A stretch of DNA of 64,000 nt from Rossellomorea aquimaris (GTDB lineage Bacteria; Bacillota; Bacilli; Bacillales; Bacillaceae_B). The first letter of the stretch is position 1, and each line of letters starts with the position of its first letter. Both the position numbers and the translations under genes were made by a program. The stretch spans positions 124,001-188,000 of the forward strand of contig NZ_MINN01000128.1 in assembly GCF_001877785.1 (NCBI RefSeq), read 5' to 3'. Below, piece after piece: positions 46,391 to 55,221 of the stretch. The notes under the pieces are model-generated. The model was not told where the DNA came from, did not search any database, and saw only the letters and a program-made list of their open reading frames with translations.

Positions 46391-48323
46391 TACGCTCATC
46401 TTCAGGAATCTGAAGAAGAATCTGAAGAATTACTATTTGTACGTATTTGCACTTGTATTCAGTGTCGCTCTTTATTTTGCGTTTGTTACCCTTCAATATG
46501 ATCCATCGATGGATGCAGCGAAAGGATCAATCAAGGGAGGGGCGGCCATCAAAGCCGGGTCGGTCCTCCTGGTAGCCATTGTTTCAATCTTTCTGCTCTA
46601 TGCGAATACCATCTTCATTAAAAGGAGAAGCAAGGAAATCGGTCTCTTTCAATTGATCGGGATGACCAAACGGAAGATATTCTGGATTCTTTCCATGGAG
46701 AATTTTCTCTTGTATTTCGGCTCACTGGTACTTGGTATCATGATTGGATTTTCATTTTCCAAGCTGATCATCATGATTATGTTCAACATTACGGGTGTGG
46801 ATGCGATTGCTGAGCTTCATTTCTCTCTGCAGGCCCTGATTCAGACGTTTATTGTCTTCAGCGCCATCTATATCCTGATCATGCTCATGAATTTCCTATT
46901 CATCAAGAGACAGAGTATTCTGGCGTTATTCAGGGTGCGTTCTTCTACCGAAACAAAAGTGAAGAAAGTGTCCGGATGGATCATGCTGCTCGGAATGTTG
47001 GGAGTTGCCTTCATCGCGGCCGGCTATTTTGTCTCCTCCAAGCTATTTGAAGGGGATTTCCAAACGATGCAGGAGCTTTTCGCCGCGATGATCTTTATCC
47101 TGGCTTCGGTCATCCTCGGGACATACCTGTTTTATAAAGGCTCGGTCAGCTTCATTTTCCAGATCATAAGAAAAAAGAAAGACGGCTACCTGAATATCAA
47201 CGAGGTGATGTCACTTTCTTCCGTCATGTTCAGAATGAAGTCGAATGCCCTTTTGCTGACTATCATCACAACGGTTTCAGCACTGGCCATAGGGCTGCTG
47301 TCATTGAGTTACATCTCTTACTACTCTGCAGAAAAGATGGCCAGGGATAATGTTCCGTCCGATTTCACGTTCACGTCTGAAAAAGCTTTTACAAAGTTCA
47401 AAGATAAACTTGAACAAAACAGCATCGAGTTCACCAAAGAAGAAATGGAAGTGATCATGGTCGCGGCTGACCTTGAAGACGTCACTGAATCTGATTTTGC
47501 AGTGAATGGGACACTTGAAGCGATGCCGACTTCCTTCATCAGTGAAGAAGAGATCGAGGGGATTGATGTAGGCAGAGACGAAGTCCTGTTCAGCGGATAC
47601 AGCGATATGCTGGATAAGGTACTGCCGCTCGCCGATTCAGGTAAGATAGTATTAAAAGGGAAGACAGGGTCGTTCGAGCAGGAATACCTGGGTATGCGGG
47701 ATGAGTTCCCGATTTCATGGTACTACACAGCTGGCGGTTCACCAGTTGGAATTGTGGATGATGCGATATTCGAGAAGATGAAACATGACCTTGATCCTGC
47801 GATCCAAAAAGAATCGAATCTCTATATCGGTGTCGATATCGATAGGGACGAAAAACTGGATGAAGCAAATGATCTTTTTCATAAGCTCGGTTTTGCTGAA
47901 GGATTCGAACATGATTCACAACAAGCTCTGGCTGGAAAACAGAAAAAGACAATCGGGTTGATCATGTTCATCGTCGGATTCCTGGGGCTGACGTTCCTCA
48001 TTACTTCAGGGTGCATTCTTTATTTCAAACAAATGGATGAAAGTGAAGACGAGAAACCAAATTATACAATCCTTCGAAAGCTGGGCTTTACCCGAACTGA
48101 TTTGATCAAGGGTATCAGGGCCAAACAGCTCTTCAATTTCGGCATACCCCTGACGGTCGGCCTGCTTCACAGTTATTTTGCCGTCAAGTCGGGCTGGTTT
48201 CTATTCGGCGGGGAATTCGACATTCCGATGGTCATCGTCATGGCGCTGTATGCTGCGATGTATTCGATATTCGGTTTTCTTTCTGTGCTGTATTATAAAA
48301 AGGTGATTCATCAAGCGTTATAA
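46380..48323 (+). CDS. bceB: ABC transporter permease, BceB-like
   Basis: A 647-residue FtsX-fold permease: ten predicted helices and a large outer domain of about 200 residues (about 320-530) between helices 7 and 8, as in BceB. I chose ATG 46380 ([14 protein letters not shown]), which overlaps the end of bceA. Together with the RS pair it forms a peptide-antibiotic sensing and resistance module; the specific antibiotic cannot be told. Confidence 0.92.
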   Translation: MNINTLIFRNLKKNLKNYYLYVFALVFSVALYFAFVTLQYDPSMDAAKGSIKGGAAIKAGSVLLVAIVSIFLLYANTIFIKRRSKEIGLFQLIGMTKRKIFWILSMENFLLYFGSLVLGIMIGFSFSKLIIMIMFNITGVDAIAELHFSLQALIQTFIVFSAIYILIMLMNFLFIKRQSILALFRVRSSTETKVKKVSGWIMLLGMLGVAFIAAGYFVSSKLFEGDFQTMQELFAAMIFILASVILGTYLFYKGSVSFIFQIIRKKKDGYLNINEVMSLSSVMFRMKSNALLLTIITTVSALAIGLLSLSYISYYSAEKMARDNVPSDFTFTSEKAFTKFKDKLEQNSIEFTKEEMEVIMVAADLEDVTESDFAVNGTLEAMPTSFISEEEIEGIDVGRDEVLFSGYSDMLDKVLPLADSGKIVLKGKTGSFEQEYLGMRDEFPISWYYTAGGSPVGIVDDAIFEKMKHDLDPAIQKESNLYIGVDIDRDEKLDEANDLFHKLGFAEGFEHDSQQALAGKQKKTIGLIMFIVGFLGLTFLITSGCILYFKQMDESEDEKPNYTILRKLGFTRTDLIKGIRAKQLFNFGIPLTVGLLHSYFAVKSGWFLFGGEFDIPMVIVMALYAAMYSIFGFLSVLYYKKVIHQAL

Positions 48324-48331
48324 ATAAGAAG

Positions 48332-48362
48332 GAGCCCCGGTTCAATACGAACCGGGGCTTTT
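48332..48362 (+). terminator. intrinsic terminator of bceAB
   Basis: AGCCCCGGTTC pairs with GAACCGGGGCT around AATAC, followed by TTT. Confidence 0.9.
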
Positions 48363-48460
48363 GACTTCAGCAGACAATTGGTAATATGGAAATAGTACAT
48401 ATGAAAACGGATAATCAAATAGGGTAACTCTATTTAACTACTAAATTTGGAGGGAACTAT

Positions 48461-49240
48461 ATGAACTCATTACAGGGGAAAACAGCCATCGTCACAGGGG
48501 CAAGCCGTTCAAACGGAATCGGGACAGCCATCTGCCTTGCACTTGCCGAAGCAGGGGCGGATATCTTCTTCACCCATTGGATCCCGTTTGATGAAACGGC
48601 AGGGAACGGACTGGAGAGAGAATGGCCGGAGAAATTAAAGGGAAAGTTATTGCAGATGGGGGTACGTGCCTCCCATATGGAAGCGGATCTTGAAAATGAT
48701 TTGACACCGGGCAGAATCATCGATGCCGTCCGGGAATCTCTGGGCACTCCCCATATCCTGATTAACAACGCAACATACTGTGCACCTTCCAATTTCCGTA
48801 CATTGGATACAGCCATTCTCGACAAGCACTACAATGTAAACAACCGCGGTACACTCATGCTTTCAGTGGAATTCGCCAAAGCATTCGAAAAGGCGTATCC
48901 GGTGAGGGGAGAAGGACGCATCATCCATTTGGTTTCAGGGGGACCTGATCCGGATAACCTTGCTTATATTGCCACCAAAGGAGCGTTGAAAGCCATCACG
49001 CCGCCTCTTGCCACTGGACTTGCTCCGCTCGGAATCACCGTAAATTCGGTCGATCCCGGTCCGACGGATTCAGGATGGATCGATGAAGATCTCGCGAAAA
49101 CCTTTTTGCCGATGTTTCCGATGGGCCGCCTCGGCCTGCCGGAGGATGCAGCAAAACTGATCCGCTTCCTTGCAAGCGGTGAATCCCAATGGGTGACAGG
49201 GCAAATCATCGAATCCAATGGAGGATTCTTAGGGAAATAG
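48461..49240 (+). CDS. short-chain dehydrogenase/reductase (FabG-like)
   Basis: A 259-residue NAD(P)-dependent oxidoreductase. TGASRSNGIG is a slightly modified cofactor motif (TGxxxGxG with an insertion), NNA follows in ILINNATY, the catalytic pair is YIATK, and the C-terminus GQIIESNGGFLGK is family-like. The substrate is unknown. TTGGAGGG precedes the ATG; single gene with a terminator. Confidence 0.88.
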   Translation: MNSLQGKTAIVTGASRSNGIGTAICLALAEAGADIFFTHWIPFDETAGNGLEREWPEKLKGKLLQMGVRASHMEADLENDLTPGRIIDAVRESLGTPHILINNATYCAPSNFRTLDTAILDKHYNVNNRGTLMLSVEFAKAFEKAYPVRGEGRIIHLVSGGPDPDNLAYIATKGALKAITPPLATGLAPLGITVNSVDPGPTDSGWIDEDLAKTFLPMFPMGRLGLPEDAAKLIRFLASGESQWVTGQIIESNGGFLGK

Positions 49241-49246
49241 ATTGAA

Positions 49247-49281
49247 GCAGTCTGCTGAAGTTTCAGCAGGCTTTTTTTTTA
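49247..49281 (+). terminator. intrinsic terminator
   Basis: GCAGTCTGCTGAA pairs with TTCAGCAGGC, followed by eight T residues. Confidence 0.8.
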
Positions 49282-49447
49282 TGTGGAAATTGTCGAATAT
49301 AGCCCGGGAAATATAGGGGGGATAGGCGGGTATTGTCGTTTATTGTTCCCTGTCTAAGCCAAGTGCGAACAGCCTGCAGTAAAGAGGCCGTTTCAAATGT
49401 GTCTAAAAAAGCACGAAAGACGTTTCCTGCCATTTAATACCTCTTGT

Positions 49448-49490
49448 TGTGATTTAGACCACTTCAAACACATTTGTCATTGAGTATGAT
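49448..49490 (+). promoter_or_regulatory. Fnr box and -10 of the ba3 oxidase operon
   Basis: TGTGA-TTTAGA-CCACT (49448-49463) matches the Bacillus Fnr box TGTGA-N6-TCACT with one mismatch. TATGAT (49485-49490) starts 29.5 bp from the box centre, which puts the box at about -41.5. A distant inverted pair CAAATGTGT/ACACATTTG flanks the box. The rest of the 280-bp gap shows nothing else. Confidence 0.7.
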
Positions 49491-49521
49491 GACAGTAAGT
49501 TCAGTAAGTGAAAGGAGCTTG

Positions 49522-49656
49522 ATGACATTGGAGAAGAAGATGGATGGAAAATCGAAAGAGGTTCAATGGGGTACATGGTTCTCGGTTGGAATCGTCGGAC
49601 TTGTCATTTTTTTAACGTATCTATTACTTTTTGGTTTTTATTTTTCAAGAGTATAG
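49522..49656 (+). CDS. small subunit (IIa-like) of ba3-type cytochrome oxidase
   Basis: A 44-residue protein with one membrane helix (about 17-40), directly ahead of subunits II and I. ba3-type oxidases carry such a single-helix subunit IIa. ATG 49522 follows AAAGGAG; the open frame starting at 49474 overlaps the promoter and is rejected. The gene is short enough to be missed by routine calls. Confidence 0.7.
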   Translation: MTLEKKMDGKSKEVQWGTWFSVGIVGLVIFLTYLLLFGFYFSRV

Positions 49657-49668
49657 GAGGTTTACAGG

Positions 49669-50139
49669 ATGAAGCTGAGTAGGGGAGAAGAAGTTTGGCT
49701 GATTGCAAGTTTTGGAATGATTCTTATTTTTATGTTCATTACCGGATATCAAACATTTGCTCTCGGGATGGGACCGCCGAGCCACCAGGAAACAATCGAT
49801 CCACAGCAGGTGGATGAAACGGCTCCGTTTGATAACCCTGGCGTAAAGAAAATCGCTGACAATGAATACGAAGTGGTGATGACTCTTCAACTGTTTAATT
49901 TTACTCCAAGTGAAATTGAGGTTCCTGCAGGGGCGACTGTTCATTTTATCTTAACTTCGAAGGATGTCACACATGGATTTCAGGTAGCAGATACAAATAT
50001 TAACGCGATGGTGATGCCGGGGTATATTCAGAAAATCACTCAAACGTTTGATGAGTCCGGAAGTTATCTTGTACTGTGCAATGAATATTGCGGAGCGGGT
50101 CATCAGGCAATGAGTACGACCATTAAGGTGACAGAATAA
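49669..50139 (+). CDS. cytochrome c oxidase subunit II (CuA), ba3 type
   Basis: A 156-residue protein with a single N-terminal anchor helix and a cupredoxin domain outside the membrane. The CuA ligands are visible: DVTHGF (His) and CNEYCGAGHQAM (two Cys, His, Met). One helix instead of two, and the short length, fit the ba3 (B-type) family. It receives electrons from cytochrome c. Confidence 0.93.
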   Translation: MKLSRGEEVWLIASFGMILIFMFITGYQTFALGMGPPSHQETIDPQQVDETAPFDNPGVKKIADNEYEVVMTLQLFNFTPSEIEVPAGATVHFILTSKDVTHGFQVADTNINAMVMPGYIQKITQTFDESGSYLVLCNEYCGAGHQAMSTTIKVTE

Positions 50140-50152
50140 GGGGGGACGGACG

Positions 50153-51832
50153 ATGGAACTGGTTAGAAAAATGGAAATGAACGTAAAGCAAAATGTGAGC
50201 CTGGGGGTATCTCCACAAGATGCGAAACTTTCCAAGACGTACTTATTGGTTGCATTTATTGCCCTCCTTCTGGGAGGGGTACTCGGGCTGTTACAAGGAC
50301 TCAACCGTGCCGGCCTGCTTCAATTACCGCCATGGTTAAATTATTATCAAGTGCTGACTGCACACGGTGTTCTGCTTGTTTTAGTACTGACTGCGTTCTT
50401 TACAATCGGGTATTTCTACGCTGCTTTGTCCCATACCTTAGGAGGACTGCTTCCTAAGGTCCGGAAAATGGCATGGATCGGGTTTTACATGAAGACGGCG
50501 GGGCTTGTGATGGCGGTCATTCCGATTTTGAAAAATGACGCATCTGTCCTGTATACCTTTTATCCTCCGATGGCGGCATCACCCCTGTTCTATATCGGGC
50601 TGGTCTTTATCGTACTGGGTGTATGGATGTGCGCGTTCGGTTCATTCCTTTCAGTCGCTCACTGGAGGAAGAAGCACAAGGGTGAACATATCCCGATTCT
50701 TGCTTTCTTTGCCACAGGAGTGTTTGTCCTGCTGTTCTTTGGAAGTATTCCTGTGGCCCTGGAAGTGTTCATCATTATTCCTTGGGCCTTCGGCTGGATT
50801 GATACGATCAATGTCATGTTGAGCCGGACGCTGTTCTGGGCTTTCGGACACACATTGGTGAATATTTGGTATCTGACGGCCGTTTCGGCATGGTATGTCA
50901 TTGTTCCTAAAATCATTGGCGGAAAACGATTCAGTGACACGTTGACAAGGGTTGTCATTATCTTATTGGTCATAATGAACATTCCTGGAGGGTTCCATCA
51001 CCAGATCGTCGACCCTGGTATCTCAGAGGAAATTAAATATATGCATGTGTTCATGAGTCTGGCCATTTCTTTCCCTTCATTAATGACGGCATATGCCATG
51101 TTTGCTGTATTTGAACGGACCGGGCGGAAGAAAGGCGGAAGAGGACTCTTTGGCTGGTTGAAAAAGCTACCGTGGGGAGATGTAAGATTCCTTGCTCCGA
51201 TGATCGCGATGATTGCATTCATCATCGGGGGAGCGGGTGGAATTGCACAAACAACGAATCAGCTGAATCAAGTCGTTCATAACACAATGTGGGTCGTAGG
51301 GCATTTTCATATAACAGTGGGAACGTCGGTCATCCTTACTTTCTTCGGAATCAGTTACTGGCTGGTGCCTCTTGTTTCAAAACGGACCCTCACACAGAAA
51401 ATGAATAGGCTCGGAATTATTCAGACCATCACTTGGACAGTCGGTATGATTTTCATGGCTATTTCCATGCATTGGATCGGCTTACTTGGTTCCCCGCGCA
51501 GAACGTCCTATACAACATACGGAGATCATGCAGCAGCATTAAGCTGGGATCCATACTTGTTTCTCATAGCAATTGGCGGGACCTTACTGTTCATCGGTGT
51601 CTTGCTGCAGGTGTATATAGTCTTGAATCTCATGTTCTGGGCACCAAAAGGAGACACGGAATTTCCTATAGCAGACAGCGATCCCAAGGACGGGAAAACC
51701 CCTTATTGGACTGAAAAATGGGGCCGCTGGATTGTCATCATGCTGCTGTTGGTCGCAATGGGGTATGTCATTCCGATCGTGGACTTCATCATGAATGCTC
51801 CACCGGGTTCCCCTCCATTCAGAACATGGTAA
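50153..51832 (+). CDS. cytochrome c oxidase subunit I, ba3 type
   Basis: A 559-residue haem-copper oxidase core with about 13 helices. LTAHGVLLVL holds a low-spin haem His, FWAFGHTLVNIWYLTAVSAWY the CuB His and Tyr, GFHHQ the His pair and VVGHFHITVG the haem ligands. The missing K-channel motifs of A-type enzymes and its small-subunit neighbour support the B (ba3) type, suited to low oxygen. The start follows GGGGGACGG. Confidence 0.93.
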   Translation: MELVRKMEMNVKQNVSLGVSPQDAKLSKTYLLVAFIALLLGGVLGLLQGLNRAGLLQLPPWLNYYQVLTAHGVLLVLVLTAFFTIGYFYAALSHTLGGLLPKVRKMAWIGFYMKTAGLVMAVIPILKNDASVLYTFYPPMAASPLFYIGLVFIVLGVWMCAFGSFLSVAHWRKKHKGEHIPILAFFATGVFVLLFFGSIPVALEVFIIIPWAFGWIDTINVMLSRTLFWAFGHTLVNIWYLTAVSAWYVIVPKIIGGKRFSDTLTRVVIILLVIMNIPGGFHHQIVDPGISEEIKYMHVFMSLAISFPSLMTAYAMFAVFERTGRKKGGRGLFGWLKKLPWGDVRFLAPMIAMIAFIIGGAGGIAQTTNQLNQVVHNTMWVVGHFHITVGTSVILTFFGISYWLVPLVSKRTLTQKMNRLGIIQTITWTVGMIFMAISMHWIGLLGSPRRTSYTTYGDHAAALSWDPYLFLIAIGGTLLFIGVLLQVYIVLNLMFWAPKGDTEFPIADSDPKDGKTPYWTEKWGRWIVIMLLLVAMGYVIPIVDFIMNAPPGSPPFRTW

Positions 51833-51925
51833 TGATCTGAAAGATAGAGCTGTCCAAGGGGATGATGAGGACGGCTCTATTTCACCTCTTTCAAAATGAC
51901 AGGAACGAAATGTGGAGGTCATAAA

Positions 51926-52555
51926 ATGAATACAATACACCGAAACCTTCTCTCGACCACAATCGTTTTATTATTCGGATTAGGATTATTTTTCAACGGA
52001 ACAGACGGATTTAAAGCTTTCACAGCTGAAGAAGCCAGATTACTAAAGCTGCAGGAAGAAAAGCCTGAAGTACCTGATCTCGTGCTGGAAGACAGCAAGG
52101 GATATTCTTACACATGGGATGAGTTTCAAGGGAAATATGTCTTTATCACTTTCTTTTATACTGCCTGCACGACCATTTGTCCGCAGCTGGAAACGAATAT
52201 GGCAAAGGTTTATCGGGAAGTGCCGAGGGAGTCTCTCGGGAAAGACATCGTGTTCCTGAGTATCAGCTTTGCTCCTGATCAGGATACACCGGCAGCTTTG
52301 ACTAAATATAAAGCCTATTTCGGGAGTGATGGAGAAACGTGGAGAATGGCCAGAATCACTAATGAAGGAGAGTTGAATGCCCTTCTTGAAGCCTTCGGCG
52401 TAATTGTTATACCCGATAACAATGGAAATTTCACTCATAACTCTGCTTTCTATCTGGTAGAGCGGGAGGGGCGGCTCCAGGAAGTGCTGGATTATAGAGA
52501 CGTAGATGGAGCGGCTGCTGTTGTGGATTCTTATCTCAAAATGGAAGCCAATTAA
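51926..52555 (+). CDS. SCO1/SenC/PrrC family copper chaperone
   Basis: A 209-residue membrane-anchored thioredoxin-fold protein with an N-terminal helix, the copper pair CTTIC and the distal His in THNSAFYLV. SCO proteins insert or reduce the CuA site of subunit II. I chose ATG 51926 after GTGGAGGT. It follows the oxidase genes in the same operon. Confidence 0.92.
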   Translation: MNTIHRNLLSTTIVLLFGLGLFFNGTDGFKAFTAEEARLLKLQEEKPEVPDLVLEDSKGYSYTWDEFQGKYVFITFFYTACTTICPQLETNMAKVYREVPRESLGKDIVFLSISFAPDQDTPAALTKYKAYFGSDGETWRMARITNEGELNALLEAFGVIVIPDNNGNFTHNSAFYLVEREGRLQEVLDYRDVDGAAAVVDSYLKMEAN

Positions 52556-52565
52556 AGGAGGAGAA

Positions 52566-53123
52566 ATGATGAAAACTTTTTTCTACGGCAGCCTATTATT
52601 CATCTTTCTTATTCTGCCTCCAGTAGCCGAGCTGCTTGAATCGGTTATGATTATCCACATGCATATGCAAATGCCGCTCTTGATCATTGCAGGCATGCTG
52701 ATGGCACCATTATTTCAAAAAAACTCTTTCTTGAGGAGATGGAATGAAAATGGCCAGCCGGGAATTCTTCTTTTTATGTTGATCTTTTCATATTGGCTGC
52801 TGCCGAGAACAATGGATGAGGCGCTTTCTTCAATGTGGATGGAAGGATTTAAGTTTATCAGTTTACCATTTTTGGCCGGCGTTCCCCTCAGGGACAGCTG
52901 GACGAAAGTGAGCAATGGAACGAAGAGGGTTGTCCTTATTGTTATTACACTTTTATCCGCCTTCATGGGATGGATCTATATTTTTTCTCCAAACCAGCTC
53001 TGTAACAACTATCTGATTGTGGAACAGGTTACACTCGGCTGGGGATTCTGGACGATGGGGCTTTGTATCAGTATTTATATCGTGTATGACATGTTCAGTG
53101 AAAAATGGGAAGAATCTTATTAA
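52566..53123 (+). CDS. oxidase-linked membrane protein with an HxHxQM segment
   Basis: A 185-residue protein with five hydrophobic helices. IIHMHMQMPLL near the first outer loop offers several His and Met, which could hold copper. It starts 11 bp after the SCO gene with AAAGGAGGAG and ends the ba3 operon, so a role in copper delivery or assembly is plausible but not shown. It is not a standard CtaG by length or motif. Confidence 0.6.
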   Translation: MMKTFFYGSLLFIFLILPPVAELLESVMIIHMHMQMPLLIIAGMLMAPLFQKNSFLRRWNENGQPGILLFMLIFSYWLLPRTMDEALSSMWMEGFKFISLPFLAGVPLRDSWTKVSNGTKRVVLIVITLLSAFMGWIYIFSPNQLCNNYLIVEQVTLGWGFWTMGLCISIYIVYDMFSEKWEESY

Positions 53124-53127
53124 AGCC

Positions 53128-53170
53128 TGTGATGATCGTCACAAATGGCAAGGTTTCTCTTTGATATAGT
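53128..53170 (+). promoter_or_regulatory. perfect Fnr box and -10 of the globin gene
   Basis: TGTGA-TGATCG-TCACA (53128-53143), a perfect inverted pair; TATAGT (53165-53170) starts 29.5 bp from its centre, so the box is at about -41.5. Confidence 0.82.
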
Positions 53171-53203
53171 GAAGAAAGAGGTACGAAGCAAGGAGGGGTA
53201 CAA

Positions 53204-53593
53204 TTGAAATTTCAATCTCTATACGATGAAATCGGTCCTGACCGGATACAGGAACTGGTGGAGGCATTTTATCCCAAGGTCTACAGAGATCCAGATCTGA
53301 GGCCGCTGTTCGAAGGTGAAATGTCTGAAATCATGAGAAAACAGTACATGTTTCTAACCCAGTTTCTCGGGGGGCCGCCATTATACAGTGAAGAATTTGG
53401 TCCGCCCGCCATGAAAGCAAGGCATCTCCCTTTCGAAATCACTCCAGAGAGGGCAAGATGCTGGCTGCAATGCATGAAAGAAGCATTCGAAGAAACAGGT
53501 TTGAACGACCTTCCTGAGGGCGAGGTATTCTATACAAGGCTCACCCAAGTGGCCGCAATCATGATCAACTCAGAAGAAGATACCCTTCATTAA
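53204..53593 (+). CDS. truncated haemoglobin (group II, YjbI-like)
   Basis: A 129-residue 2-on-2 globin: FYPKVYRDPDLRPLF, the FLGGPPLYSE segment and the proximal His region KARHLPFEIT. The length and motifs fit group II. Likely roles are nitric oxide or peroxide detoxification under low oxygen. The start is TTG 53204 after AGGAGGGG. A perfect Fnr box upstream supports anaerobic induction. Confidence 0.92.
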   Translation: MKFQSLYDEIGPDRIQELVEAFYPKVYRDPDLRPLFEGEMSEIMRKQYMFLTQFLGGPPLYSEEFGPPAMKARHLPFEITPERARCWLQCMKEAFEETGLNDLPEGEVFYTRLTQVAAIMINSEEDTLH

Positions 53594-53606
53594 TGAAGGG
53601 TATTTT
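53581..53606 (+). terminator. terminator at the globin stop codon
   Basis: TACCCTTCAT pairs with ATGAAGGGTA around TA, followed by TTTTCT; the stop codon lies in the loop. Confidence 0.7.
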
Positions 53607-53769
53607 CTAAAAGGTTGTTACTTTTCGTAAATTGGCTTGCAGCCTGAATATAGCTTGTGGACGTGCTCTTTTCGAACTCAAGTTCCAACAATAGACTGAC
53701 GGACAGCCCGAAAATACCCAAGTTCCGGTTTTTCTTGTATGTAAATCAACAAAGTATGCGAAAAGAGCC
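53603..53769. repeat. dispersed repeat family B, copy 2 (167 bp)
   Basis: The same length and order of blocks as 29525-29691 (TTGCAGCCTGAATATAGCT, GAAAATACCCAAGTTCCGG, GCGAAAAGAGC). It lies directly beside a family C element. Confidence 0.9.
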
Positions 53770-53782
53770 TTGATGAAAAGAG

Positions 53783-54338
53783 AAAAGAGGCTGGGACAAA
53801 AATGATTTAGTCTAAGTAAAACCCGGACTAGTTTGCATGAGTTGAGGCAAATTAGTTCGGGTTTCATTGTACATTTTGGTTTTAGTCCATTCAGCGGTTG
53901 ATTGGAGTGCAAGACGCAGACTCCCGCGGGAAGAGTAGCTTATTAGAAAAGCGGAAGGGCTTTGCTCAGAGGCGTGTGGCATAAGACGAATCGGCCTAGA
54001 AGGCGTTCTTTGCCTTCTTGGTCGGTTTGGCTTATGACATGTGCCTCTAAGCCCTGCAGCTGGACATGTGAGACCTGTCCAGCTCCAGCGGCTAGAGGCT
54101 CGAGGTCATAAGTCAAGCAAGCCAAAAAGGCAAAGTACGCCTTTCCGGCTTGCTCGCCTTATGCTTGTCGCCTCTGGGCGAGCCGCTTCCGCTTTTCTTC
54201 CCGCAGGCTTGCCGAGGAGCCTCACCGGCTACCCGCGGAAAGCGAAGTCTTGCACGGAAATCATTAGCGTTGTTAAGAGTCCACACTGAAATGTTCGTCT
54301 TTAGACATGGGATTTTAAGTTTTGTCCCATCCTCTTTT
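53783..54338. repeat. family C element with terminal inverted repeats, interrupted by a second element
   Basis: The ends AAAAGAGGCTGGGACAAAA (53783-53801) and TTTTGTCCCATCCTCTTTT (54320-54338) are inverted copies with one mismatch in 19. Without the inner insert the element is about 302 bp, like the copy at 13354-13645. It has no open frame and no transposase, so it resembles a non-autonomous MITE-like element. Confidence 0.88.
53945..54198. repeat. 254-bp palindromic element nested inside the family C element
   Basis: The ends AGAAAAGCGGAAG (53945-53957) and CTTCCGCTTTTCT (54186-54198) are perfect inverted copies; pairing continues through AGAGGCG. The uninterrupted copy at 13.5 kb shows the empty arrangement GAGTAGCT followed by the right block. 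Blocks such as CTCCAGCGGCTAGAGGCTCG are familiar from Bacillus intergenic repeats. No clear target duplication was seen. Confidence 0.82.
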
Positions 54339-54346
54339 TAGCCAGA

Positions 54347-55054
54347 TTACATCGTCTCTACAGCACGCGGGAAAAGGATATTATTTTCCAAGTGGATATG
54401 CTCGAATAAATCGGATTCCAGTTCTTCCAGACGCTGATAAACTAGGCGGTAGGTTCCGCATGCACCCGGAGGAGGGGTGAAATCATTCGTGACCTTTCGG
54501 ATTTCTTTTATGATATCCCCTGCATGTTGATGCTCGTCTTCCAAAGCAGAAAGAATGGTCAATAATTTCTCCTTGTTTTCAGGCTTTGGATCTTCTTCGA
54601 ATGCAATAAGTGCCGGGAAGTCTTCCATTTCTTCCTTGATCGTATGCTGCTCAAGATCAGCCTTCAACTGATGGAACAGTTTATGAATCTGTGCTAAATG
54701 GGGGTGCTGTGCCCCGTGAACGCGAAGTACCTTGGTTACATAAGGAGTCAGTTTCGGCAGTTCTTCACTTAAGTAACGGTGATGTTTACCGACGATATAT
54801 TGAATCAACTCCGCGGATGAAGCCTGTTCCCAGTTGATGGTGGATTCGCTCAATCTCTTCGCTTCATCGTACAATGCATTTAACTCCGTGAGGATTTCTT
54901 CGGAAGAAAGGTTCCTTTCTTCGATCGCTTCAATTAAAGGGCGATTTCCTCCGCAGCAAAAGTCGATTCGATTCGCCTTGAAAAAGTCGCTTGCTTTCGG
55001 AAATTCTGTGACGATATTCCCTATTATGGATGACTCTGTGAATGTTTGTGTCAT
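54347..55054 (-). CDS. scdA: RIC family iron-sulfur cluster repair di-iron protein (ScdA/YtfE)
   Basis: A 235-residue protein: an N-terminal ScdA_N (DUF542) domain with RIDFCCGGNRPL, then a hemerythrin-like bundle with several metal His (HHRYLSEELP, HGAQHPHLA, EDEHQHAGD, HIHLENN). It repairs Fe-S clusters damaged by nitric oxide or oxidants. I chose ATG 55054 after GGAGGGA. The perfect Fnr box upstream ties it to nitrate/anaerobic growth. Confidence 0.94.
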   Translation of the reverse strand: MTQTFTESSIIGNIVTEFPKASDFFKANRIDFCCGGNRPLIEAIEERNLSSEEILTELNALYDEAKRLSESTINWEQASSAELIQYIVGKHHRYLSEELPKLTPYVTKVLRVHGAQHPHLAQIHKLFHQLKADLEQHTIKEEMEDFPALIAFEEDPKPENKEKLLTILSALEDEHQHAGDIIKEIRKVTNDFTPPPGACGTYRLVYQRLEELESDLFEHIHLENNILFPRAVETM

Positions 55055-55097
55055 CGTAATCCCTCCATATTGTCGTTTTACTTGTTTAACTGTCTTT

Positions 55098-55140
55098 ATC
55101 ATATCAACAACTGAACGAGAGTTTTGTGATACATATCACA
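55098..55140 (-). promoter_or_regulatory. perfect Fnr box and -10 of the RIC gene
   Basis: TGTGA-TACATA-TCACA (55125-55140); on the minus strand TATGAT (55103-55098) starts 29.5 bp from its centre, again about -41.5. Confidence 0.82.
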
Positions 55141-55221
55141 GATAGGAATGAAGTTCATCACTGGTTAACTGCATATCTGACGTCCATTCTCTTCGGAAAA
55201 AGGCACCCGTCCTGTACGCAT

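Noticed and set aside
53603..54346. Insertion sequence remnant with transposase
   Set aside because: No frame with transposase motifs on either strand; only noncoding repeats with inverted ends.
55141..55170. Fnr control of fnr itself
   Set aside because: The box at 55125-55140 lies downstream of the fnr gene and points to the RIC gene; none was found in front of fnr at 55918-55960.
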